A stretch of DNA of 64,000 bases from Euryodendron excelsum (taxonomy: Eukaryota > Streptophyta > Magnoliopsida > Ericales > Pentaphylacaceae): contig CM065388.1 in NCBI GenBank assembly GCA_033060915.1, positions 37,833,501 through 37,897,500 of the forward strand. Reading direction: 5' to 3'. The notes beneath the pieces were generated by a model. It was not told where the DNA came from. It saw only the letters and a program-made list of their open reading frames with translations, and did no database searches. How positions within the stretch are numbered: position 1 is the stretch's first letter; every line of letters begins with the position of its first letter. A program made the position numbers and the translations under genes. Shown here one piece after another: positions 1-11,654 of the stretch.

Positions 1-964
1 TGCTTCTCAATAGACGAATGATTGGTACTTATTTTAAGTTTTAAGCATGAAATTAAATTAAAAGTGATTGAATTGTCTATCTTTAGTAGCCAGACTGAAT
101 CCAAGGCAATTTTTTTTTAACTGTGCTAATGTTAGTATGAAGATGTTCTTAACTTTCTTTATTTTTATTTTTTAGTAACTTTATACTATTTTATTTTTAA
201 AATTTAATAAAAATTATTTTTAAAATTTTAAAGTATATCATAGACAACCAAAAAAAAAAAAAAAAAAACAATAAGTAACTGAAGTATTTTCATTTGACAA
301 GTCAAATATTAATGTTTCTGTAAAGTTTGACAGTATTTATAGTAGATTCAATGAGTCAACAAATTTTTATAATATGAGTGCACATGTTTGGGTTAGGCTA
401 GGGAGATGTTTATCCCTATTAGTTCACTCAAACTTATATTTATCTTTAATCTTATGATGTGTGGTTTGAGTTAAGCATAACCTTAATATGCATAATAATC
501 GTGAAAATAGTTTGCGAGTTTAAATAAATCAATAAAACTAAATTAAAAATCATATTCCCCTAGTTAAGTATGTTAGATATTTAATAATAAATTACACTTC
601 TCTAACTTAAATTAAATCATTTCCTCTAAATTTGTTGTTCTAAGTGATAATATTTAATGCACTTAATAGATAATTCATTTACAATAAATAGACTCATGTA
701 CTTAACAAGTTTAAAAATTAATTTAGCTTCTTAGCAAAATCTTAACCATATATATATATATATATATATTTTATCATAGTCTAAGTATTTTTATTACAAT
801 CAATTGATAGTATTTAATTGTAGAATATGAACATATTATATTTAATACAATTCATATTAGTATGTTAATATTTAATAATAAAAAAAAATCTTTAGTGTTA
901 TAAAATTATTTTATTTTTTAAAATTTATTTTCTACATTCGTGCATAACACGAGTTCACTGTTAG
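1..964 (+). mobile_element. Helitron H1, 3' part (5' end outside window)
   Basis: AT-rich non-coding DNA ending in a Helitron-like 3' terminus. A short imperfect hairpin (TCGTGCATAACACGA) at about 937-951 is followed by GTTCACTG and then TTAG at 961-964, in the place of the usual CTAG. The next base is T, as expected for insertion between A and T. The same terminus is seen at 47771-47805 in reverse orientation. No coding capacity is visible. A run of 17-18 A residues (about 250-267) and a TA microsatellite (about 751-771) lie inside. The 5' end is off the window. Confidence 0.5.
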
Positions 965-971
965 TACTATA

Positions 972-2283
972 TCTATACTATATATTATAGTAATAGGTTA
1001 GGAGGTCTGTGAGCTTCAAAGTGTTGATCTATTTTTTTTAATTTCTTGAATTTAAAAAATATAAAAATAAAAATGTCATGAAGTCATTGGTTATTTAATT
1101 AATATGGTGGTGTTTTTTCTTTTTTTGAATTGTCACCCTTTCAATATAGAAACTTTTAAAGTTATTAAAGATAAAAAAAAAAATATAGTAAAACTAAATA
1201 TATCATGGATTATTTGTAATCAATAAAGTACCAATGTCTAACAATCTATTCAAATTCCTATTAGTAATGCTATTTTCAAAGCAATTTAAGTTTTCAAAAT
1301 TTTTATATATTTGTGTTTTTTTTTTTTTTTTGTGGGTTAGATTTATCCAAACCTAATAAAGAAGACAACAAGAAAGGTTAATAAGCTTATAAAATAATAA
1401 TTGAAGAGGAAGATAAATAACTTTTACTTTGTCCATTATGATTTTTTTATTGTATGTTGCAATATACTAAAGATCCTGTATATTGGCATGAGTACGTTTT
1501 TATTTTAAAGAACTCACAATATATAATATTTTATGTAAGAAAGAACATACGTATAAGAAAAGTTTGATGATGTTTCATTGTTAGAAACAAATAACGCATC
1601 ATTAATTCATTTCACATTGTATAAATCCATTTGGTTATATTAAATAATTACCCAAACAAAGGAAAAAATAAAAAATAAATATAAAATTTGACACACATAA
1701 AATATAGTAACTTTTTATTAAATAGTTTTATAGATAAACATTAATCATGTATGTAATTAAAAGATTTGCCTATATTTATTTCAATTAACTTAAGGAAATT
1801 CAATTAATTTTCTTCACTATTAATTTACATTTTCTCAAAAAATAAAGTGTAATAATGTTGTTTTATTAATTTGAATGACTATTTCTTGATAGATATTAGA
1901 CATATATTCATATATTTTTTTTTATAGTTTATATTTATTTCTTTTTAATCCTGAATATAAATCAATAAAATTAATGTCAAAATTTAATTAATGTATTTAC
2001 TTCCAATAAAAAAAATATATATTAAAAGTGTAATTTAATAGTTAGTACATAAATTTTTTTTTCACATTTTTTTTTCTCTTTATGGCTATTATAGTAGAGA
2101 AAATATTGTTAGTATGTTTAGTCCAAATAACATTCAGGACGAAAGTTATTCTATAGATACTATATCGTTTAATATTATATTTTCATTACATGATCCTATA
2201 AAACTGTTTGCTTGTCAAAAATTCTTTGAAAAATTGGCTTATAATAATATATTTGTGGTCCGCGCATAACACAGGTTCATGTA
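972..2283 (+). mobile_element. Helitron H2, non-autonomous
   Basis: Starts with TCTATACTATATATTATAG directly after an A, the 5' terminus shared by several elements in this window (49094 plus strand; near-identical 5' ends read on the minus strand at 34656 and 49093). The 3' end is a decayed hairpin region (CCGCGCATAACAC) at about 2260-2273. It is followed by GGTTCATGTA and immediately by the start of another Helitron 5' end at 2284. The terminal CTAG is not preserved, so the end is good to a few bases. The interior is AT-rich with no ORF. A T-run lies at 1319-1331. Confidence 0.6.
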
Positions 2284-2293
2284 TCTATACTAT
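2284..2293 (+). mobile_element. First 10 bp of Helitron H4, cut by element A
   Basis: TCTATACTAT follows an A at 2283 and is interrupted by the LTR of element A. After removal of element A and its target duplication (2294-32368), and then of Helitron H3 (32372-34656), the pieces 2284-2293, 32369-32371 and 34657 onward join into a normal-looking Helitron 5' end, TCTATACTATATA followed by TGATGATG. H4 was therefore hit twice within its first 13 bp. Confidence 0.65.
2289..2293. repeat. Target-site duplication of element A, left copy (ACTAT)
   Basis: ACTAT directly precedes the LTR start at 2294. The same 5 bases follow the other LTR at 32364-32368. The exact match fixes both ends of the 30 kb composite element. 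Confidence 0.85.
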
Positions 2294-2817
2294 TGTAGGT
2301 GGGTTTTTTAGGAAGGCCTGGTTAAACTCTCAAACTGATTCGACGAACACGAGCAATTTGTAACAGAAGAAGACAATGAAAATGACTCGGCCCCCTTTGA
2401 GTTGAAGGTACTCCGATAATTAAGTTAGCTAGCTTAATCACAATGAATCGAATAAAGTACTGAGAGCTAGAACTCAAGTGAACATACCTTGCACCTTTAG
2501 TGTATGAGGGTATTTATGGGTTTCGGAATGCCACGTTCCCTTTGAAAATTAGAATTACTTTCCTTCTAGGAATCTTCTTTGTTTGAGTCAGTTTAATGTA
2601 TTAGACATATCCTTTACTTGTTCTAATTTACTTAGGAATAAGATTTGTATTATGGCCTTATTTAGCCCTTATATCTTTTGGATTAGAATCCCTAAACCAG
2701 CCTTTTTGGGTCTTAGCCTTTAATCGGCATGAGCCCAGCCTATTAAGTCTACATCTCCCACGCTGACCATGGCTGGTCTTCTTTTTTATCTTGGGCTTGG
2801 CTTTTATTGGGCCTATA
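2294..2817 (-). repeat. 3' LTR of element A
   Basis: 524 bp, alignable end to end with the 518 bp LTR at 31846-32363. On the plus strand both begin TGTAGGTGGG. The distal end reads GGGCCTATA here and GGGCCCACA in the other copy, so the terminal TG of this LTR (minus strand) has decayed to TA. The promoter motif is also changed: the other LTR reads tatttata where this copy reads tatttatg (about 2509-2516). Confidence 0.9.
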
Positions 2818-2828
2818 ATTGCCCCCTA
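2818..2828 (-). other. Polypurine tract of element A
   Basis: On the minus strand the sequence TAGGGGGCAAT abuts the 3' LTR. A G-run at the same place is found in element B (GGGGGCATC before 35302). This is the expected priming site for plus-strand DNA synthesis. Confidence 0.7.
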
Positions 2829-3053
2829 GTCCTTGTGCCTTGTTTTGACTAATGAAGGGGACAAGGGCTGAGGTTTGTATTTAATACTCATCCTTTGGCC
2901 TTCTCGTCGTTTCAAGAGCTCATGCATCATGTGGTAGCTTCACACCGATCCTGGAACTGGAGGGGAGCACTGTATGGACTGCCGAGGTGACGCTTGGGTT
3001 GAACGACATGATTGCTGTAATTTCTCGACCTCTGAACTGACGACATGGCTCGC

Positions 3054-3060
3054 TATAAAT
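3054..3060 (+). promoter_or_regulatory. Possible TATA box for the antisense ORF of element A
   Basis: TATAAAT sits about 70 bp upstream of an ATG at 3124 and 150 bp upstream of the ATG at 3206, on the strand opposite to the element's own mRNA. It suggests that the antisense ORF has its own promoter. This is inference from position and motif only. Confidence 0.35.
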
Positions 3061-3123
3061 TGGGCAACTTGTCGCCTATCCTCATCATTCGATCTTGGCT
3101 TGAGATTTCTGGTGAGAGAGAGA

Positions 3124-5367
3124 ATGGATCTTGCCCTAACATTGTAAGTTCTTCTAACCCTTACTCTATTCCCCTTTTGCCATCAGTTTTCACGATCATC
3201 CCCTAATGGCGGCTCGCCTTAGGAAACTCGTGGATAGTTCGAGAGCTATTATTGCCTTTAAGTCTAGGTATAATATGGCTTACCAATTTGGCCTTGAGTT
3301 GGTTGCCTCTGATGATTATAGGATGGAAGAAACCGAGAAAGGGATGCCCTTCCCCGTAATTGCCATCGTAGAGGGCGGCAGCAGGTTTCATTTGCACCTT
3401 TTTCTTATAAAATTCCTTTAATACCACGATGTGTGTCTCGCCCAAGTAAGCCTGAATGCCAATAGGATTATCATGGGGATGCTTGAGCTGAACTGAATGC
3501 CAAACGTTAATTTAGGGCTTGTAGAGCTTAACTTATATCATGCTTTATGCAAAGTCGGGGGTGATAGTTGGAAAGTTTACCTTAGGCGACTGATAAAGCT
3601 AGAGAAATAAGGAAATGCCTTCTGTCTTTGGGTAAGGGCGTAGATGACATTAGAGTATGAGTTTTCGGTCCCTAGCAATTTGGTAACCTCTTGTTGACCA
3701 AATGTCATTGAGTTGATGTCGTAGAACCCCCAGAGAATTAGTTTGGTGCCAACCCTTTACTCTTCATGTGCATATTAAATTGTTTAACACTAATTCACTT
3801 CATCTTGCTTTTTTCAAAATCTGGTAAAAAGAGCAAAAAAGAAAGAGACGTGGAGTGTCAATTTGAGCGATTTGCACAAGGTCTTGAACTATAAAGGCCA
3901 TGGTCGACTTCGTGACATTGCAAGGACCCCTCACATTCTGCTGAACTATCCATTTTGGGTTTCTACCTTCATTGCCTCTGGGATCTCGTCGGGTGTAATT
4001 GCCAAACTATTGAATGAGGGTGCAGCTGGTGAGTTCGTTGAAATTCCAGTTGGTATTATGATCGAACGAGTACTCCTCAACGATCAAGTGACTATTATCA
4101 ATCCACCTGCCAACGCATTACCACCAGTTGAGGGTACTGTTACTCGTGTTGTTGGAGATGCCATCCTAGTGACCACAGGAGTTGCCTTTCTAAGTTGGGC
4201 ATCATTTGAGTTACTCACATATCCTGCTAACGATCCTATAGAACATTTTGGTGGTGAGGGTAACTCGATCCACAATATCTCCTCTGAGCGGTCAAGTTCC
4301 ACAGAATCGGCATCAACGTTTACTCCATACATGACGCCAGATTGTTGGGTCATATCCAAAATTGGGCAGAAATGAAAATTAGTCTATCTTTCTTCTTTCG
4401 ATTCTGATAGCTCTGACAAGATGAATTTGAAGGAGCTTGTGTTGTAAAGGTCGGCGAAGAAACTGAAGAAAACGGGGAGGCTAGAGACAAACGTAGCAGA
4501 ATCCATACCCCCACTTACTATTGTAGAGGTCGGCTCTTCTGAACCTAAAAAATAGAGAAAGATGAGATCATCGAAGAAAAAGCCAATGGTGGAGGATAAA
4601 CTGGTTGAGCTAGCTCTGAAGAGACCCATAGTTGCGTTGACTGATCATTGTCCAAGTAGTAGTGCTTTCGATGAAGATGCTGGCCGTGTGATCATAAAAC
4701 CTAATATTGGTGGTCGCCTTATAGTGCCTAGTGATTCCATAATCAAGTCGACTGAGGTAGCAATGGGTTTAGTTCAAAGTTCCCTCCAGCAAGTTGACAT
4801 TTACTTGTTGGAAAGTAACAACAACTTATCAATCTTCCTGGGGGCCTTTCATGACTCCCTGCTAGTAAATTCTTCAGTTTCTATAAGTCTTTTTCATTGG
4901 TTACGTATATGTTTTAATAGCTCTTTTTCATTTCCAGGGCTCTCTCAATGCTTTAGAGGTTATACGGTGCTTTCGAGCTCTAATAATAGAGCATGAGAAA
5001 CTTAATGAAGTGCACGCAACACTAAAGAAGGAGTGGATTGAGTCGAAGAAGGCCCAATTGGGAGTCGCAAAGGAGGTCGGGAAAGTGAAGATTGCCTTGA
5101 ACCAGGTCATTACTGATTTAAGTAAAAGGGATGTCGACGTTTCGAAGCGGGATGACGAGAACGTCATTCTCTCGGTGAACTTGTACAAGGCGAAGGCTGA
5201 ACTCGAGAGAGTCAAGGCCAATGTTGCAAAGGCTAAGATTGAGGCCGAGGAGAGATATAAACAAGGCGTGGTAGACAATGCTGAGGATTTTACACAGCAA
5301 ATGGTTGATCTATCCCAGTTGATCTTCGTCGAAGGCTGGCAAGAGGCTCTAAAAGCAGTGGAGGTCT
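3124..5367 (+). pseudogene. Antisense extra ORF of element A (gypsy-type transposon domain and coiled coil), decayed
   Basis: Plus-strand coding remnants lie between pol (minus) and the 3' LTR. Around 3380-3610 the frame reads like the gypsy-type transposon domain once named Transposase_28 (residues such as IIMGMLELN, ALCKVGGDSWKVYLRR), broken by stops. Open stretches follow at 3863-4375 and 4562-4996. A charged, heptad-like segment from about 5010 to 5300 (KSKKAQLGVAKEVGKVKIAL and onward) looks like a coiled coil, and the frame runs on to 5367, where the LTR of element C interrupts it. Element B has the same layout at 35746-38151. A GTAAGT donor at 3144 and an acceptor at about 3186 suggest introns. 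The protein's role in such elements is unknown; extra antisense ORFs are an established feature of Tat/Ogre-lineage elements. The ORF is disabled by stops and truncated at its end. Confidence 0.65.
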
Positions 5368-5460
5368 GTTAGCACTCCATTTTGGCCACTCGGCGATCCT
5401 CAGCCCGATCGGAAACACCTCCAAACCAACACAAGCATACTCAAGCCCAAACCAGCTTTC

Positions 5461-5465
5461 CAAGT
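5461..5465. repeat. Target-site duplication of solo LTR D, left copy (CAAGT)
   Basis: CAAGT lies directly before D and again at 12707-12711. The other LTR of element C has a single uninterrupted CAAGT at the matching point (near 23700), which confirms the empty site. Confidence 0.9.
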
Positions 5466-5599
5466 TGTCGCGCCCAGATTTTTCGCACTCGAGGAATACT
5501 CACACAAGTGGAAAAAATGTTGTACTCTCTCGTTAGAACTCACTCTCCCAAAAGAATGAGTGCGACTAGATTTGAATTGAAAATTGATTTGAAATAAAG

Positions 5600-7920
5600 G
5601 GTTTTTGAAAAAGATTCGGAGTCGCCACCTAACTTGATTAAGGTGAGTTAGGTCACCTAAAAACTAAGAGTAATCCGAAAACTACACTTAGGGTTTTTGA
5701 AAACGATTTTGAAAATATCTCCTCAAGAGAGGGTTTTTAAGGAAAACAAGTTGTTTGGCAACATTTGAAAAACATTTAACCCTTTTTAGAAAAATAACTC
5801 CTTTTGGTCTTTGAAATCAGTGATTCTAAGTTCGGAGGTTGGTTACGTGTAGGGAAGACGCACTAAGTTATCACCCTACCCCGCCCTTTCGGTACCTACA
5901 TGTCAATCTACCCTAGATTTACCTATGAGAGTCTTTAATTAACTAATGGTTCAATGCTATTCACTTTTAGAAAAACAATGTTTATAAACTAACATGATGC
6001 ATGATATGCAAAATAAGAGGGAATTGAAGAATAGATTTGGAAATAAATTTGAAAAGAATTTGATTTGAAAATAGATTTGAAGAGATGGAATTTGAAATTG
6101 GAAAATTTGAAAATTTGGGAATAGAAATTTGAAATTGGAAGGTTGAAAGTAAATTGGAATTTGAGATTTGAAAAGATTTTGGAAACCGCACCCATGAGGG
6201 TGGAATTGAAAGTTTGAAAAGTGTTGTGACCGCACCTATGAAGGTTGCCTACGTATCCCTTTGGGGGAATCAGGTCAGTCGTAGTTCGGACAAGAGTCCG
6301 ATAGAAGGTTGGATTAAAGAAGGAAGTTGAATTTTGATTTGAAATTGGAAGAAGATATTTGAGATTGAAATTGAAACAATTGGACTTGCTTTGGAAAGAT
6401 AAGTTTTGGAAAAATTTGGTTTTAGGAAAGATGGAAGTTTAGGAAACCTAGACTTAGGAAAGGTAGGAGACCTAGGGAAGACTTGAGATTAAGAAAGATT
6501 GGATTTAGGAAAGGTTCGAATTAGGGAAGTTTCAAATTAGGAAAGTTCTGAATTAGAAAAGTTTTATTTTTGGAAAGTTTTGAATTAGGAAAGTTTTCAA
6601 ATTAGGAGAGTTTCGAATTTAGAAATGTTTGAAAAAGGGAAGTTTTGATTTTGGAAAGTTTTGAAAAACAAGGAAGTTTTGAAAATAAGAAAGTTTCGTT
6701 TTGGGAAAGGTTTGAAAAAGGAAAGTTTTCAATTTAAGAAATGTTTGAATTAAGAAAGTCTCGAGTTTAGAAAAGAAGTCTTACATTTGGAAAGATTTGA
6801 AGTTTAAGAAAGTTTAGAATTTAGAAAGTTTTTAGGTTTAGAAAGATTTAACTTAAGAAGGTTTCAAATTTAGAAAGTTTTGAATTTGGAAAGATTTGAT
6901 ATTTAGAGAGTTTAAGATTTAGAAAGTTTTAGAGTTTTAGAAAATCTTAAGATTAGGAAAGGTTTGAGTTTAGGAAAGATTTGAAAGCTTGAATTTGAAA
7001 AAGATTTTGGAAAGGGGTAGAATTAGGAAAGGGTTGAATTAGGAAAGATTGGAAAGTTGAGTTTTAAAGTTTAGGAAAGATTTTTACGTTCAAGTTTTGG
7101 AAACTTAAGATTTAGGAAAGTAGAAGTTTAGGAAGGATTTGAATTAGGAAAGAGTTGGATTTTGAAATTTAAGGAAAGGTTTAAAGTTTGGGTTTAGGAA
7201 ACTTCTGATTTAGGAAGGAATTAAATTAGGAAAGGTTTGGGATTAGGAGGGGATTGGATTTAGTTTCTAAAAGAAAAGATTTGATTTTGTTTCCAAGAAC
7301 GGAGGACGGGATCTAGTTTCCTAAACGGGGAGATTTGATTCGGTTTCCTAAAGGGAAGATAGGATTTGACAAGGATTTGGAAAGGGAGATTCTAGAAACC
7401 CTAGATTTGGAAACTTATAGTTTTGACGTAGAAAAGAGGTTTTGGAAACATGTATAGTTTTGATGTAGAAAACGAGAGGTTTTGGAAACCTAGGTTTGGG
7501 GCAAAGTTTGAAAACCATGTTTTTGGGAAGAAAATTTAGGCTTTCCTAATTGTGGGTTCTAGGGCTTGACTTGGGCTCTAAGGAAAAGGGATTTTTAGAA
7601 AGTGCGTTTTTGGAAACGAAGGTTTTGGAAGGAAAACCTAGAGGGGAATTTCTAGAAGGAAGATTTTAGAAAAGAAAGTTTTTGGAAAGATTTTTAGGAG
7701 AGATTTTTTTTTAGGAAAGTGAATCTAGGGAGTGATTTTAGAAAGTGAATTTTGAGAAAAAGATTTTGGAGAGGAGTTGAAAAAGAGAGTTTTGAAAAAT
7801 AGATTTTGGAAGGGAGTTTTTGAAAACAATTTTGAAGAGGGAAATTTTAGGAAAGTATGTTGAAAAGAGATTTTTAGGAAGAGATTTTTAAAGAGAGTTT
7901 TTAGAAGGTGTAAAAACATC
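5600..7920 (-). repeat. Low-complexity purine-rich U5 region of LTR D
   Basis: About 2.3 kb whose plus strand is dominated by variants of gaaagttttgaattagg. Purines outnumber pyrimidines strongly on this strand. It mirrors the pyrimidine-rich parts of the C LTRs at 14800-15650 and 25500-26300, read from the other strand. No coding potential; all ORFs are short and compositionally biased. Confidence 0.75.
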
Positions 7921-8795
7921 TCACTTTCCTAAAGCAATTCTAACCATAAGAAGGCTAGAACCACTTTAGGAAAGCGGTTTTGAAAACAATGAGATTTGAA
8001 AATATAAACCAAAAGGTCACTTTTGATGTAACACTTTCCTAAACCAATCCTAGCCATGGAAAGGCTAGAATCACCCTAGGATTGTGATTTTGAAAACATG
8101 ATTTTGAAAAAGAACTTTTGATGCAATTTTGAAAACAAGTTTGAAAACGTTTTGAAAAACAACTTTGAAAATGGTTTTTGGAAGATGCAAGACTATGATA
8201 TGCACAATGCAATTTGGGGTCGTGAACATACAAGGCTAAGGCTTCACCACATAATCAAGGGGGCCGGACCCACGTGGTCTTTGGTTAGACTAGAAGAAAG
8301 CCCCCGACACGGTGACTCTCCAACAGTCTAATCCTACACATGGACCGGGAGTCCCCTTGTTTCAAGCATGCAAAGAAAGGGCGGCAAAGAGATGGGGGAT
8401 TAAAATAGAGAAAACCCAAGTGGGTTGGAAAGAGAAAAGAGAGGGGGGAAGTGCAGAAAATTAAATAGGGAGTCTACCTTGTATCTTCTTTAATTTGCGA
8501 GCCTTGCTTGTCTTCAGTCTTCGGTCTTCGTCTTAATCTTCTTCTTCAGTCTTCAAGGGTTGTCTTCAAGTTTTGGATGGCAGCTCTTCAAGTCTTCGAA
8601 GGGTGGTTGAAGGCTAGTGTATGAGTGTATGGGGGAGTGTATGAGTGTATAGGAGGCTAGGGTTTGTGTATAGTGGCTAGGGTTTGGGGAAAACCTAGGG
8701 AGGCTACGGTTTTGGAGGTGCTCGAGCTCTGTGTATCGAAATATAAGATTTTTAGGTTAAGTTTGCAGAACCCCTTCACGTTGAATGAGGCTCTG

Positions 8796-8803
8796 TATTT
8801 ATA
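8796..8803 (-). promoter_or_regulatory. TATA box of LTR D
   Basis: TATAAATA on the minus strand, in a context resembling the TATA regions of element C LTRs (13921 and 24630). It separates U3 (to the right) from R-U5 (to the left). Confidence 0.7.
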
Positions 8804-8894
8804 GAGAGAGGACAAATCTGGCGCCTGTTGCAGTGGCGCAAGGGCAAACTTTACATTGGCACCACTAGGAGTGGCGCCAGGCCATTTTTTGGCT

Positions 8895-8917
8895 TGGCGC
8901 CACTACTAGTGGCGCCA
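8895..8917. repeat. Perfect 11 bp palindrome upstream of the LTR D promoter
   Basis: Arms TGGCGCCACTA and TAGTGGCGCCA are separated by one base. It lies about 90 bp upstream of the minus-strand TATA box. Partial copies (AGTGGCGCC, GGCGCC) flank it at 8820-8880. Similar palindromes occur in element C at 13879-13899 and near 23382-23406. Confidence 0.85.
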
Positions 8918-9059
8918 GCCAATTAGGAAAGGTTTAAGATCAGCAAGCAACGTATCTTTGACTAGATTTGGGCGCCTATACTAGTGACTACCATGTAAAT
9001 TTTAGCCTGGCTTCACTAGGAGTGACTCCGGGAAGTCCGGGAATGATTTGAAGGAGCTG

Positions 9060-9064
9060 GGAAT
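9060..9064. repeat. Target-site duplication of solo LTR E, left copy (GGAAT)
   Basis: GGAAT precedes E at 9065 and is repeated directly after it at 10827-10831. Confidence 0.88.
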
Positions 9065-10826
9065 TGTTGGCCCAAGTAGGCAACCCAAGAGGGGGGGTGA
9101 ATTGGGTTTTATAGAATTTTTAACAAGAGTTTCAACTAAAAAATCGTTTATGGATTTTAGAAACAAATAATCAAAGTATATGTATCAAGCAAATGAAGTG
9201 TACATTAAAGCAAGTATTTGCAAGCATGCATAATGAGCAAGTAAGCAAAACAGAGGCAGAAGAAATATGCACCAGATTATAGAGGTTCGGCCAACCTTGC
9301 CTACGTCCTCTCTTCTTCGATCCTTTCGAAGGAATTCCACTATGCAATACACCTTACACAGCTGCTGGTTCTGCCACGAGTGCCCAGCTCACTCTTTACA
9401 AAAGCTTCTTCCCAAGCTTTCAAAACCCAAGAGATTTTGTCCAAGCTTCTCTTAAACTTACAAGTGTTTTTCCCAAGAACACTTAAACTTACAAGGTTAC
9501 AAACCCTCCCAAACAAGAATGAATGAAGATTATACAAAGAGTGACTCTCCTAGTGAGTATACAAATGAATACAACTCAATGGATAACTTTAAACACTCAG
9601 CAAGAATATGTAACAGTTAAGTGCAGGTGATTTTCAGCTTTGAAGCACTTGATATGAATGGTATGATTGCTCTTCCTTTCTTCTTTGAAGCTGTATGTAT
9701 CTCATATATATAGGTATGGATCGATTCTAGCCGTTGGAGAAGTATGGGAGAAGATTTGGTTGTGTTTGTGCCCATACCGTCTGTCAGAAAATTAGCCGTT
9801 AGAGTCTAGGAGTTGACTCTTTTTACAATGAGTCGACTCTTTTTGCATTTCAGCAGATTTTTTAAGTTTCTGTCCAAATGAGTCGACTCTTTTGTCCCAG
9901 GAGTTGACTCTTTTCAGCAGTCTGCAGAATTGTTTGTTCTCTGTTGCAATGAGTCGACTCTTTTTGGCCAGGAGTCGACTCTTTTAAGCTTCCAGCAGAT
10001 TTCCAAGGCTCTGTTCGAATGAGTCGACTCTTCTTGCTTGAGGGGTCAACTCTTTTTACTCAAAACCCATATTTTTGCAACTTTTCTTCAATCTTTTTCA
10101 AAGCTTCCAATCTCTTCAAGGATCATCTAAATAGGCTTTTTAAAGCTTGCAAACACTTCTTCAAGATTAGATGACTCCAAGAACATCTTCAATCCATTCA
10201 AGGTGAGTTTTCTTCATTTTCATCACTTGTAGAGCTCTTCCATTATCATGGCTTCATCTATTGATTCAAGTTTTCTTCAATATCTTCAAGAGAGCTTCCA
10301 TGACTTAGAATCTTCATTTCTTCAATCAACATGGCTTCTCCATGGACTTCAACAACTCAAGAAAGCTTTCCAAATCTTGTGATTCCTTCCATGTCTTCAA
10401 GACATCTTTACATCAATCAAGAAAGCTTTTATGTTTTTGAGTTGGTCTCTTCTTTTTCCATTCTTGCAAGATGTCTTCAAGTACTCAAAGTCTTCAATCT
10501 TTTAAATCAAGACTTTGATCATTTTCATTCTTCTTCTTTGATAACCATCATCTTCATTCCCTTATAAAATCACCATTGTTGAATATGCTATTCTTTCATG
10601 CTTATCAATCTTCAATCTAGGATTTTCATCAACTTGAGATTTCTTTTTCTTCTTATAATATCACCTTTGTAGAATACATCACTTCATCATGCTTTTCATC
10701 ATAAATCCTTTATTATGATAAGCTTCAAGTCAAGATCTAATTAATAATTCATCTGCACACTAAGTAGAATTATTAGATCATTTAACCATGTTTTGTTATC
10801 ATCAAAATCAAGGTATTGACTCAACA
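9065..10826 (+). mobile_element. Copia solo LTR E, nested in LTR D
   Basis: 1762 bp with ends TGTTGG and CAACA, flanked by exact GGAAT duplications. The start (GTAGGCAACCCAAGAGGGGG, then GTGAATTGGG) and the end (TTGTTATCATCAAAA just inside the terminus) match LTR F at 58651-60365 and resemble long copia LTRs of the Sirevirus/Maximus type. A TATA-like stretch (CATATATATAGG) is at about 9703-9714. The interior includes palindromic GAGTCGACTC repeats (9811-10032) and a CTTCAA-rich tract (10080-10720). The small ORFs inside are low-complexity artefacts. The orientation call rests on similarity to F. Confidence 0.85.
9811..10032. repeat. Palindromic GAGTCGACTC repeats in LTR E
   Basis: The 10 bp palindrome GAGTCGACTC occurs at 9830, 9880, 9951, 9972 and 10021, with near copies (GAGTTGACTC) at 9810 and 9901. 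Spacing between main copies is about 50-71 bp. Intervening text such as TTTCAGCAG or CCAGCAG is also repeated. Confidence 0.8.
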
Positions 10827-10890
10827 GGAATGATCCGGGGGGCCGGAAAGGAGCAGGAACACTTAAAATAGTGTCCTGGAGATATTTGAC

Positions 10891-11575
10891 TTGAAAAGTG
10901 AGGATAAGATGTGTCGGAGAGGTTGACCAGGCCTTTAGGGGCAAAACGATCAATCGGACTAAGAAACTGCCAAGGCGAACTCGGATTGTCCCGGAAAAAG
11001 ACTTGGGATCTAAAAACATTATTTAGAATGTTCCTAAAGGTTTTTGGTTTGATTCCCAGAGCCGGCGTGGTCAGAAAAGGAGACCGGCCCATTAGGGGCA
11101 AAACGGTCATCTTGTACCGGGTTTGCCAGAATTGACTCGGAATGGTCCGGAAAGGTAAAGGAAGGTTGAGAATACTATAAAAAGTATTCTCGGGTCATTA
11201 CCGATTTGATACCCAGAGCCGGTGTGGTTGAAGAAGGAGACCGGCCCTCTAGGGGCAAAACGGTCATTTTGTACCGGGTTGGCCGGAACTGACTCGGAAT
11301 GATCCGAAAAGGTAAAGGAAGGTTGAGAACACTATAAAAAGTATTCTCAGGAGGTTACCGGTTTGATACCCAAAGCCGGTATGGTCGAAGAAGGAGACCG
11401 GCCCTCTAGGGGCAAAACGGTCATTTTGTACCGGGTTGGCCGGAACTGACTCGGAATGATCCGGAAAGGTAAGGGGAGGTTGAGAACACTATAAAAAGTA
11501 TTCTCAAGAGGTTACCGGTTTGATACCCAGAGCCGGTGTGGTTCTCGGGGCGTTTGGATGCCTAGGGGCAAAATG
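10891..11575. repeat. 157 bp tandem repeat in U3 of LTR D
   Basis: The motif tttgatacc starts at 11205, 11362 and 11519, with a variant at 11048 (tttgattcc), exactly 157 bp apart. An older, diverged copy starts near 10891. Units share GAGACCGGCCC, TAGGGGCAAAACGGTCAT and ACTATAAAAAGTATTCTC. Confidence 0.88.
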
Positions 11576-11654
11576 GTCATTCTGACCGAAAAGTCTCGGA
11601 AAAGGTCCTAAGGGTAGTTTGGTCCTTTTCCACCGAAGTGGGCTAACAGCCACT

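Noticed and set aside
5957..6235. Minus-strand open frames of 68-92 codons (also 7725-7919, 8039-8233)
   Set aside because: Built of F/S/N/Q runs from the low-complexity U5 region of LTR D; no domain and overlapping in several frames.
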